Source: Deltaproteobacteria bacterium (GTDB lineage Bacteria; Desulfobacterota; Binatia; HRBIN30; CADEER01). Taken from it: a DNA stretch of 64,000 bases. Shown here piece by piece: positions 56,352 to 62,824 of the stretch; position 1 is the first letter of the stretch; the number at the start of each line of letters is the position of its first letter. The DNA lies in contig JAJCZJ010000086.1 of NCBI GenBank assembly GCA_029262455.1, forward strand, positions 1-64,000, read 5' to 3'. The notes below the pieces were generated by a model. That model had not been told where the DNA came from. It did not search any database and was given only the letters and a program-made list of their open reading frames with translations. A program made the translations under genes and the position numbers.

Positions 56352-57407
56352 CTATTGAATATCTTCTCTGGAGACGCCTGTCAGTGGAAGTACGTAGTCA
56401 GGACCGTAGACGCGTGCCGCGGTTTGGAATCCTGTTGCGTAGCGTTTGTCGAGAACGCTTCGGGCTACGGCGGAAGCGACGATTCCTGTAAATGTGTACG
56501 CCTCGGGGGTGGTCATTCTCGAGATCGACAGGTTTCCGGCTGCGTCTTCAACTTCGGCGACGATCACCATCTGTTTGCTGGCTCGTTGTTGGTCCGTCGG
56601 GCCTTCGGGCAGCATGTCCATCCAGCTCTTGGCGATGGCTTGCCATTGCGGCATGGCTAGAACTGGGCTGGCGAGGCGACTGGCTCCCATCATGACTCGC
56701 AGTCCTGTGAGGTCATCAAAGTATACTTCAATATTCGGAATGCCGGTGGTGTAGTAGGCGCAAGAGACATCGCCCCACCCGACGTTGATGCCGAGGCTGG
56801 GGCCCCATCCGTAGTCGAACTCACGCCTCAGCTCACCGGCGGGAAGTCGGCGGAGTTGACCGTCTCTACGAATATTGACTCCGAAGCCTGCCAATTCCAT
56901 TAGCGTCTTGGCGGAGCCCCGGGTTGTGAATTCGAGTCCGGTGAAGCCCAGGAGCAGTCGGGTTGCGTTTGGCAGACGCTTCGCGACGTGGAGAGAGAGG
57001 CAGTCGGAAGGGACGACGTCGAACCCGACCGACGGCATGATCGTGATCCCTTGGGCGCGGGCCTCTTCGTCGTAGTGGGCGAGAGCCTCGATCACGGGAA
57101 CCTCCCCGGTGACGTCCAAATAGTGGGTCCTGGTGCGGAGGCAGGACTCGACGAATGGTTGATAGGTGGCCGAGAACGGACCTGCGGCGAGCAAGCCGAC
57201 ATCGACATCGGCGAGAGCCCGGTCGAGACCTTGGGGATCGCCCAAGTTGACGATCCGGTACTCCAGTCCTAGTTCGGCAGCGACCGGTGCAAGCTTAGCT
57301 TGGTTTCGACCAGCGAGGATCGGCCGGATTCCATTGGTGACTAGGTTCCTGGCGATGAGTTTGCCAGTGAAGCCGTTCCCGCCGTAAATTAGAAGATCGT
57401 CAGACAC
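56352..57407 (-). CDS. Trans-acting enoyl reductase-like (saccharopine dehydrogenase fold)
   Basis: A 351-residue protein of the saccharopine-dehydrogenase-like / trans-acting enoyl reductase family. The N-terminus LLIYGGNGFTGKLIARNLV is a Rossmann motif, then PILAGRNQAKLA, LLAAGPFSATYQPFVESC, HYLDVTGEVPV and PSVGFDVVPSDCLS. Mycobacterial members reduce double bonds of polyketide chains. The GTG at 57407 is preferred, because the longer ATG at 57518 overlaps the divergent gene and gives unconserved sequence; no clear ribosome site is seen. It is the first gene of the operon with the FAD enzyme and polyprenyl synthase, so it may reduce an isoprenoid or acyl intermediate. Confidence 0.78.
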   Translation of the reverse strand: MSDDLLIYGGNGFTGKLIARNLVTNGIRPILAGRNQAKLAPVAAELGLEYRIVNLGDPQGLDRALADVDVGLLAAGPFSATYQPFVESCLRTRTHYLDVTGEVPVIEALAHYDEEARAQGITIMPSVGFDVVPSDCLSLHVAKRLPNATRLLLGFTGLEFTTRGSAKTLMELAGFGVNIRRDGQLRRLPAGELRREFDYGWGPSLGINVGWGDVSCAYYTTGIPNIEVYFDDLTGLRVMMGASRLASPVLAMPQWQAIAKSWMDMLPEGPTDQQRASKQMVIVAEVEDAAGNLSISRMTTPEAYTFTGIVASAVARSVLDKRYATGFQTAARVYGPDYVLPLTGVSREDIQ

Positions 57408-57476
57408 GTGATCGATGAGTAGGATGGTTCTTGTGTCGCGCAAACTCTCACATAACTTCGAAGGTGAAAAGCCGCT

Positions 57477-58304
57477 ATGACCAATGGCTCGATGTCGAGT
57501 GGCCCAGCGATCGGTCAAGCGAGCGAGGAATCCACGCCACCCCTCGTTGCTGGCAGGGCTCTGTTCGATGGGTATCTGGTGTCAGTTCCGCTGCCGGTGG
57601 TTGTCGCGCAGGAGCTGGTGCCGCCGCAGGTCGAACTCGACCAAGAGAGGGTCTTGGACGGAACCTACCCGGTCGTTCTTGTGATGGGGCAACAGAAGCA
57701 CGGATCGATTGTTCGAGCCGGCGTGCCGATCCCCGTAGGTTCGAACTATTCCGAATTTGGATTGTTTGTCCCCGATGTCCTGTGGCGCGGAAGTGGCTTG
57801 AGGTTCAACTACGTGGCGCAGATGTATTCCGGCTACTTCCCGGCGGTGTTCGTCGGCAACGTCGACTACGGGTACGCGAAACACTTTGGCGACATCGTAC
57901 GCGAGGATGATCGGCTCTTTCTCAACTCGGAGAATGGTGAGCTGTTGTTTCACGCGTATTTCGATGGAAACGCACCGTGGCGACGCTGGCGGGCGGAATC
58001 CGAACCGACGATGGACTTCATTCAGTCCTCGCTGAGCCAGCCGATGCTCGGACTCCGGCTTTCGGGACAGTGGGTTTACTCGTTCAACTGGTGGAACCTG
58101 GACCGGGCGCTGTTTCGCCGCGTCGGCGCGACACTCTCCGTAGACCAACCGCTGGTTCGCGGGTTTGGGCCTCTCACTGCTTCAGTCCCCCGGGGGGGGG
58201 CGTTCGAGGTGAAGAGTATGCTGTGGGAACTCAGTTGGCCGCGGTTCCCGGCGTCGGATTGGGACAGTCCGACTACGACTTCTTTAGGCCGAAGGCAGAG
58301 ATGA
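57477..58304 (+). CDS. Acetoacetate decarboxylase-fold protein lacking the catalytic Lys
   Basis: A 275-residue protein with an ADC-like beta fold (YPVVLVMGQQKHG, NYSEFGLFVPDV, YSGYFPAVFVGNVDYGYA). Where acetoacetate decarboxylases have GFPKK with the Schiff-base Lys, this reads KHFGDIVRED, so decarboxylation by the classical route is unlikely. The C-terminus (WDLS-like MLWELSWPRFP) resembles other ADC-like proteins. It is divergent from the TER-like gene over a 70-bp control region and may belong to the same pathway. It overlaps the regulator gene at its 3' end by 32 nt. Confidence 0.7.
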   Translation: MTNGSMSSGPAIGQASEESTPPLVAGRALFDGYLVSVPLPVVVAQELVPPQVELDQERVLDGTYPVVLVMGQQKHGSIVRAGVPIPVGSNYSEFGLFVPDVLWRGSGLRFNYVAQMYSGYFPAVFVGNVDYGYAKHFGDIVREDDRLFLNSENGELLFHAYFDGNAPWRRWRAESEPTMDFIQSSLSQPMLGLRLSGQWVYSFNWWNLDRALFRRVGATLSVDQPLVRGFGPLTASVPRGGAFEVKSMLWELSWPRFPASDWDSPTTTSLGRRQR

Positions 58305-59862
58305 GTTTGTACACGTGGGACCTCGCTACATCGAGCTGTCGGCTGACTTCCGTGATGTTCCAGTCGGTGGCCTCGAGAGTATCGCGCAATAGTTTGGCCT
58401 GGAATTGCCGAGTGGCATCCTGGTAGCTCCCGGTGGGGGTCGATGGATCATGTCTCGTCGAGTCCGGGAATAGATGACGCGATTCTAGCTGCTGCGAGCC
58501 CTGGCCGGCGGCGTTGATGGTGGCGGCTTCGACGCGATTTGCCAAGTCGCGGATGTTGCCCGGCCAGTCGGCGGCCTCCGCTGCCCGAAAGGCGCTGGGC
58601 GATACGCGAATCTGCGGCAAATTATGTCGCGCGATCGTGGCCTGCGTGAAAGTTTCGACCAGCAATCGAATGTCCTCGGGGCGTTCCGACAGTGACGGGA
58701 CGCGGAGCGGAACAACGTTGAGCCGGTAGTAGAGATCGTCGCGAAAGGTTCGTTCGCGGATCGCGTCTTTCAGGTTTGTGCTTGTCGCCGCAATCAGTCG
58801 AATATTTGCGGTTGCCGGCGTATTCGAGCCGAGCCGGTAGTACTGGCCGGACTGCAGAACTTGGAGCAGCTTGGCCTGCGCTTCGATCTGGATCTCCGAA
58901 ATCTCGTCGAGGACGAGCGTACCGCCTTCTGCTGCGGCGATCTTGCCATCGCGATCGGTCGCGTCGTTGTGGATGCCTTTTACGGTTCCGAACAGTTCGC
59001 TCTCGATGAGGTTGGGGTTGAGCGTGGCGCAGTTCAACTCGACGTAGGGTCCATCGTGGCGCGAGCTGTTGTCGTGAATCACTTTGGCTAGTTGGGTTTT
59101 GCCAGTGCCGCTCTCGCCGGTGATCAGGAGGTTCACATCGAGTTTCGCGACGTTGCAAACACTCTCGAGCAGTTGCCTGAGTGCGTGGCTCTTGCCGACG
59201 ATCGAGTCTGCTGCGAGGCGAGTTCGGACGTCAGATGTCGGATTGCGAGCCCCGTCGCTGGTCGCCTCGATGAGACGGTCCGACAGTGGGCCGAGGTGGT
59301 GAGCAAAGGCCTCTGCCGATCGCCGCTCTTCTTTGTTGAACAAGCCGGCCCTCTCTCGGCCTTGTAAGTAGAGAACCCCGCGGACCGGGTTGTCACCGAT
59401 AGGCGAGCAGAGCACCGCCTCGATCTTATGGTCCCGCACGCTGGCGAACTCGTTGAAGCGAGGATCGAGCATGGCCGACGGAGTGACGATTTGTTCGCCT
59501 GTGGAGACGGCTCTCGAGATGATTCCTTTGGAAATTCTGCAGCGGACCTCTTTGACTTCTTCGTCCGCAAAGCCGTGAGCGAACCAGCATTCCGGAGAAC
59601 CGTCGGATTGATCGTTGGCGTAGACTTCGAGGTATCCCTGCTTTGCTTCGGTCGCTCGTACGATCAGTCCTAGTGCTTCCTCTAGGAACCGCTCCAGGTC
59701 ATCTTGGTGCCCCAATGAGAGGAGACCGAGATAGAGATCTCGTTCGGCCTTGATCCGAAGAAAGTGCTCGGTACTGGCCGCACTTCGTTCGGTCGGGGTG
59801 TTGCGTACGATCGACGGACGGCTCGCGGCTTGCGGACTTTTCATAGTTGGCTCAAACCCCAT
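58273..59862 (-). CDS. GAF-AAA+ sigma54-activator-like regulator with altered GAFTGA loop
   Basis: A 529-residue NtrC-like regulator. It has an N-terminal GAF domain (about 40-190: KQGYLEVY, CSPIGDNPVRGVLYLQ) and an AAA+ domain with Walker A TGESGTGKT (near 250) and Walker B TLVLDEISEI. A C-terminal Fis-type HTH (NITEVSRQLDVARSHVYKLI) follows. The loop that contacts sigma54, GAFTGA, is replaced by GIHNDA in ELFGTVKGIHNDA, so sigma54 activation by the standard route is doubtful. A perfect -10 (TATAAT) at 59955-59960 makes the longer start at 59949 unlikely. Starts at 59862 and 59844 are both possible. The stop overlaps the ADC-like gene. Confidence 0.85.
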   Translation of the reverse strand: MGFEPTMKSPQAASRPSIVRNTPTERSAASTEHFLRIKAERDLYLGLLSLGHQDDLERFLEEALGLIVRATEAKQGYLEVYANDQSDGSPECWFAHGFADEEVKEVRCRISKGIISRAVSTGEQIVTPSAMLDPRFNEFASVRDHKIEAVLCSPIGDNPVRGVLYLQGRERAGLFNKEERRSAEAFAHHLGPLSDRLIEATSDGARNPTSDVRTRLAADSIVGKSHALRQLLESVCNVAKLDVNLLITGESGTGKTQLAKVIHDNSSRHDGPYVELNCATLNPNLIESELFGTVKGIHNDATDRDGKIAAAEGGTLVLDEISEIQIEAQAKLLQVLQSGQYYRLGSNTPATANIRLIAATSTNLKDAIRERTFRDDLYYRLNVVPLRVPSLSERPEDIRLLVETFTQATIARHNLPQIRVSPSAFRAAEAADWPGNIRDLANRVEAATINAAGQGSQQLESRHLFPDSTRHDPSTPTGSYQDATRQFQAKLLRDTLEATDWNITEVSRQLDVARSHVYKLISAFGLKKS

Positions 59863-59954
59863 TATCGGTACGCGGGATTCGTTCTCCGGACGATCTGAAA
59901 TTCGCCGCTGTGTCTGCGCGGACGAAGCCGTCGTCGCCGAACCTCGCATCGGTG

Positions 59955-59960
59955 ATTATA
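59955..59960 (-). promoter_or_regulatory. Probable -10 element of the GAF-AAA+ gene
   Basis: TATAAT on the minus strand, placing transcription start near 59948. The -35 match is weak (TTTGTA, 16 bp away). It supports a coding start downstream of 59948. Confidence 0.45.
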
Positions 59961-60133
59961 CTGGTAAAAGTTGCTTTACAAATGTGAAATCCCCGTAAGG
60001 TATCCGGTTAGCCTTTGTGCTGTTGGAGACTTAACAATCGCGGGCTAGCCTCTGTCAACGACCAGGGCGACAAGATCGGCGTATGTGCCGACTCTGATCG
60101 GGTGGACAGGCCGCTGTTGATCCGGGGTCCTCG

Positions 60134-60183
60134 GTGTCCTCTTTGCCGGAAACACCGGTGTGGGTGTCCTCGGAAGTGGACAC
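60134..60183 (+). promoter_or_regulatory. Paired dyads, candidate enhancer (UAS)
   Basis: GTGTCC-N8-GGACAC at 60164-60183 is a perfect 6-bp dyad. GTGTCC-N8-GGAAAC at 60134-60153 is the same with one change. The two are exactly 30 bp apart, about three DNA turns, and centred roughly 77 and 107 bp before the start expected from the -24/-12 promoter below. That spacing is normal for enhancer-binding proteins. The remainder of 59961-60133 shows no gene. Confidence 0.6.
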
Positions 60184-60224
60184 TCGGCCTCTGAGGACGG
60201 TCGATCCTGCGAATTCTAGGCTAC

Positions 60225-60240
60225 TGGCACGCTTGGTGCT
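60225..60240 (+). promoter_or_regulatory. Sigma54-type -24/-12 promoter
   Basis: TGGCACGCTTGGTGCT fits TGGCACG-N4-TTGCW with one mismatch and has the invariant GG-N10-GC. It lies 49 nt before the ATG at 60289, leaving a leader of about 38 nt with a GGGAGGGAG ribosome site. Confidence 0.68.
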
Positions 60241-60288
60241 CTTCATCACTGTCGACCGCATTCAGCGGTTGGGAGGGAGTACCTACTC

Positions 60289-60981
60289 ATGGAACAAGCG
60301 ATAGGAGCGGATCGGTGGTGTGGGGATCGGCAAATTGGCGCTGGTCGAAATTCAAATGGAGTTGCGGAATCGGCGCCTGTGTTCGTCGTCGAGCCGGACT
60401 CTGGGGCAAGGCGTTCGCTCGGTTGGATCTTTCGGTCGGAGGGCTTTGAGGTCGTCGAATTCCCGAATGGAGAAGATCTGTTGGAGGGGCTGGAGTCTGA
60501 TACCGCGGGTTGTTTGCTGGTCAATTTACGCCTGCCAGGAATGAGTGGGGTGGCGTTGCTAGAGGAGCTGGGCCGGCGCGGGATCGCCATGCCGGTCATC
60601 TTACTAACTGGTTACGGCGAGGCGATGGCGGCCGTGGAAGCGTTCCGGTCGGGAGCATTCGACGTTGTCGGACAGGCCTTCGACATCGCAGTGGTCGAAA
60701 AGGTACGCAAGGCGCTGGGGGTTGATGCGCAGAGACGTCAGAGGCGGATGGCGCAGGCCGAGTTGCGCGCGCGCCTCGCCCGACTTACCTCGCGCGAGCG
60801 ACAGATCGCCGGTCTGATTGCCAAGGGCCATGCCAACAAGGTGATCGCCTACGATCTCGGCATCAGTGAGCGCACCGTCGAGTGCCACCGCGCGCGGATC
60901 ATGCACAAGGTCCAGGCTAAGACAGCTGCCGAACTCGTTCGCATTGTGCTGCTGGCCGGAGACTTCGAAGGGGATTCCTAG
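60289..60981 (+). CDS. FixJ/NarL-like regulator with pseudo-receiver (Asp to Asn)
   Basis: A 230-residue two-domain regulator: a receiver (about 30-145) and a LuxR-type HTH (about 165-225, LTSRERQIAGLIAKGHANKVIA ... TVECHRARIMHK). The phosphoacceptor Asp is Asn79 (LLVNLRLPGMSG). The conserved Lys is Gln129 (VVGQAFD). The acidic pocket reads VEPD rather than VDDD, so phosphorylation by a histidine kinase is not expected. It likely works as a phospho-independent regulator or interacts with a partner. It lies downstream of a -24/-12 promoter and paired dyads, and 56 nt before a second regulator with a differently altered receiver. Confidence 0.85.
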   Translation: MEQAIGADRWCGDRQIGAGRNSNGVAESAPVFVVEPDSGARRSLGWIFRSEGFEVVEFPNGEDLLEGLESDTAGCLLVNLRLPGMSGVALLEELGRRGIAMPVILLTGYGEAMAAVEAFRSGAFDVVGQAFDIAVVEKVRKALGVDAQRRQRRMAQAELRARLARLTSRERQIAGLIAKGHANKVIAYDLGISERTVECHRARIMHKVQAKTAAELVRIVLLAGDFEGDS

Positions 60982-61037
60982 CGCTGGTGCCCGCTCAATT
61001 AGGCAAGCGGCGAAAGCCATGAAAAGGGGAGTGTAAA

Positions 61038-61673
61038 ATGTCGGATGCGGTATCACCGACGGTATTCAGTGTCTGTTCCAATTCCGTTCGGTCGGCTTGG
61101 TTTGGTGAATGTGCGGCGCGCGCGGGGGCGCAGGCGGTTGCTTTCGATTCGATGCGCGCGTTCCTACGCGTATCGGATCGCCGTGGTCCGGCGGTTGCAC
61201 TCGTCGAAGCGGCGATCCCTAGTACCTTTGAGCTGTTGGCACAGTTGCGGGGTGAACCAGCGGCACTGCCGGTCTTGGTTCTGACCGAGTCGGTCGAGTT
61301 CAATGCGGTGGTACGAGCGTTTCGCTTGGGCGCGATGGATATTCTGCAGCTTCCGATCGGAGAGCAGTTCTTGGTGGAACGGATCGTACAAGCCTTGGAC
61401 GAGGATCGGGAGCGATCACGTCGCCGTTGGCTCTATCGCCGCCTCAGCGAGCTAGTTCATTCTCTGACACCACGTGAGCGCCAAGTGATGCATGGTGTCG
61501 TCGATGGTGGTGCGAACAAGCAGATTGCCGCCGACCTGGGCATCAGCGAGAAAACGGTCGAAGTGCATCGGCACAAAGTGATGCTCAAGATGGACGCCGA
61601 CTCGTTGGCGGATCTCGTGCGCAAGAATGTGATTATGGAGCAGGCGGCGGCGCCGCTTAGCTTGAGAGGATAA
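61038..61673 (+). CDS. FixJ/NarL-like regulator with pseudo-receiver (Asp to Glu)
   Basis: A 211-residue regulator with a degenerate receiver (about 8-120) and a LuxR-type HTH (about 145-205, LTPRERQVMHGVVDGGANKQIA ... TVEVHRHKVMLK). The residue at the phospho-Asp position is Glu57 (ALVEAAIP), a charge similar to phospho-Asp. The Lys position is Leu (MDILQLPIG). The Thr of the switch (LVLTES) is kept. GGGGAG precedes the ATG at a good distance. The gene pair with 60289 suggests a dimer or hierarchy of constitutive regulators. Confidence 0.85.
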   Translation: MSDAVSPTVFSVCSNSVRSAWFGECAARAGAQAVAFDSMRAFLRVSDRRGPAVALVEAAIPSTFELLAQLRGEPAALPVLVLTESVEFNAVVRAFRLGAMDILQLPIGEQFLVERIVQALDEDRERSRRRWLYRRLSELVHSLTPRERQVMHGVVDGGANKQIAADLGISEKTVEVHRHKVMLKMDADSLADLVRKNVIMEQAAAPLSLRG

Positions 61674-61681
61674 AACGCGAT

Positions 61682-61735
61682 AGCAAGACAGCCGAACGGC
61701 GGAGATGCGTTGTGGCTCCGTCGCGGCGTCTTGCT
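61682..61735. terminator. Bidirectional hairpin between convergent genes
   Basis: AGCAAGAC (61682-61689) pairs with GTCTTGCT (61728-61735), extended inward with imperfect pairing of GCCGAACGGCGGAG-type sequence. It separates the regulator ending at 61673 and the exported protein gene ending at 61745. Confidence 0.5.
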
Positions 61736-61744
61736 GGTCGCGGC

Positions 61745-62380
61745 TCAATCCAAGTTCATCCGAAACTGGATGATGCCGCCGAAGTGCCCATCGGCCTTTT
61801 TCATTTGGGCTGGCAGTCCTACGCCAATCGCGATCGGGCGGGTCGGGTGCCTCCAGTGCAAACCGGCGATCGCGAGGTAGCCGAATTCGCTATCTTTGCC
61901 GCCCTCGACGCGCAGGGTCAGTGATTTGACTGGCCAGATCACCGCCCAGCGCACCCCGCTGTGGCTGGCGTAGAACGCTCCCATCGACTCGGGAGTCTTG
62001 TCGCCGAGGTGTAGCGCCAAATCTGGCAGATCCTCGCGCAGGCTCACGGTCGCGGTAACGGCGACTGGCTTCTTGCCGTCGCGGAACTCTTTAACCCCAA
62101 AACCCTTGTCCTGTAGGTAAGACACGACGTTGCCGACAACGGGGGCGAGGTCGATCTTCCACGGGTTGCGGCGTTTCCTTGGGGGCTTGTAGTTCAGGAA
62201 TGAGGGCCGCCATGGTTCACTTGAAACGATGGACAGGGATGGCGCCGATTTCCGATCCGTCAGGTCCTGCGCTCGGGCGATTTCGTTCGCCGCGAACGCT
62301 AAGGTGAGAGCCATGGCAGCTGCGACCGTCCGAATTTGTGTTCGCACCTGCCATGAATTCATCTCCTGCCGACGCCCCAT
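61745..62380 (-). CDS. Exported protein of unknown function
   Basis: A 211-residue secreted protein. The signal peptide is about 38 residues (VRTQIRTVAAAMALTLAFAANEIARA). The mature part contains PPRKRRNPWKIDLAPVVGNVV, LREDLPDLALHLGDK, LTLRVEGGKDSEFGYLAIAG and GGIIQFRMNLD, a beta-rich pattern without recognised family. The start at 62380 has AGGAGG 8 nt upstream, clearer than any alternative. A -24/-12-like promoter lies immediately upstream (62410-62425), linking it to the regulatory block. Confidence 0.65.
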   Translation of the reverse strand: MGRRQEMNSWQVRTQIRTVAAAMALTLAFAANEIARAQDLTDRKSAPSLSIVSSEPWRPSFLNYKPPRKRRNPWKIDLAPVVGNVVSYLQDKGFGVKEFRDGKKPVAVTATVSLREDLPDLALHLGDKTPESMGAFYASHSGVRWAVIWPVKSLTLRVEGGKDSEFGYLAIAGLHWRHPTRPIAIGVGLPAQMKKADGHFGGIIQFRMNLD

Positions 62381-62409
62381 CCGAAGCTGCCTCCTGTTGG
62401 CCAAGTTTG

Positions 62410-62425
62410 TGCATTGGTCGTGCCA
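62410..62425 (-). promoter_or_regulatory. Sigma54-type -24/-12 promoter
   Basis: On the minus strand TGGCACGACCAATGCA matches TGGCACG-N4-TTGCW with one mismatch and has GG-N10-GC. Transcription start is expected near 62399, about 19 nt before the ATG at 62380, which still leaves room for the AGGAGG. Confidence 0.6.
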
Positions 62426-62824
62426 AGGGGCGTGGATCATGGAGGGTGTGGCGTTGGTGGAGACTGCTCAGGACAGAAGCAAAGCAATGTTTGCGGGGAT
62501 AGACGAATGAGTGCCGCTTGGTCATACATGTTGTCGCTTTGTGGTGTCCGTTGCGGCGCGCCAATGGGGACGGCGGCCTGTTTGGCGGCGCGCTGGATGG
62601 GCAGTGGAGAAAACACAAAGTTTGCGGCAGCAAAATTTGCCTTGCCGTCATCTCTCATGTCGAAGCCGGCTGCGGTGAGGCCTCGCGGGGCTCTTCGGCT
62701 GGCATGGGAGACGCGGTTTCGGGTGAATTCGACCCCGGCACCCAAACACTCGAAATCGCGTCTCCGATTCATGCGACAGGAATGGGGGCCTTCCGGACAC
62801 GTGGATCTCAAGGAGCAGATTGGT
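62426..62824. other. Intergenic stretch with no supported gene
   Basis: About 400 bp between divergent genes. Reading frames here are only shadows or conflict with the secreted repeat protein that begins near 62825. A GTGTCC half-site occurs at 62544-62549, but no full dyad like that at 60164 was found. No hairpin or RNA gene was recognised. Confidence 0.4.

Noticed and set aside
57408-57518. ATG at 57518 as the start of the TER-like gene
   Set aside because: It would overlap the start of the divergent ADC-fold gene and adds 37 residues without conserved features.
62544-62549. GTGTCC half-site as a UAS for the promoter at 62410
   Set aside because: The partner GGACAC half 8 nt away is missing; a single 6-mer is expected by chance.
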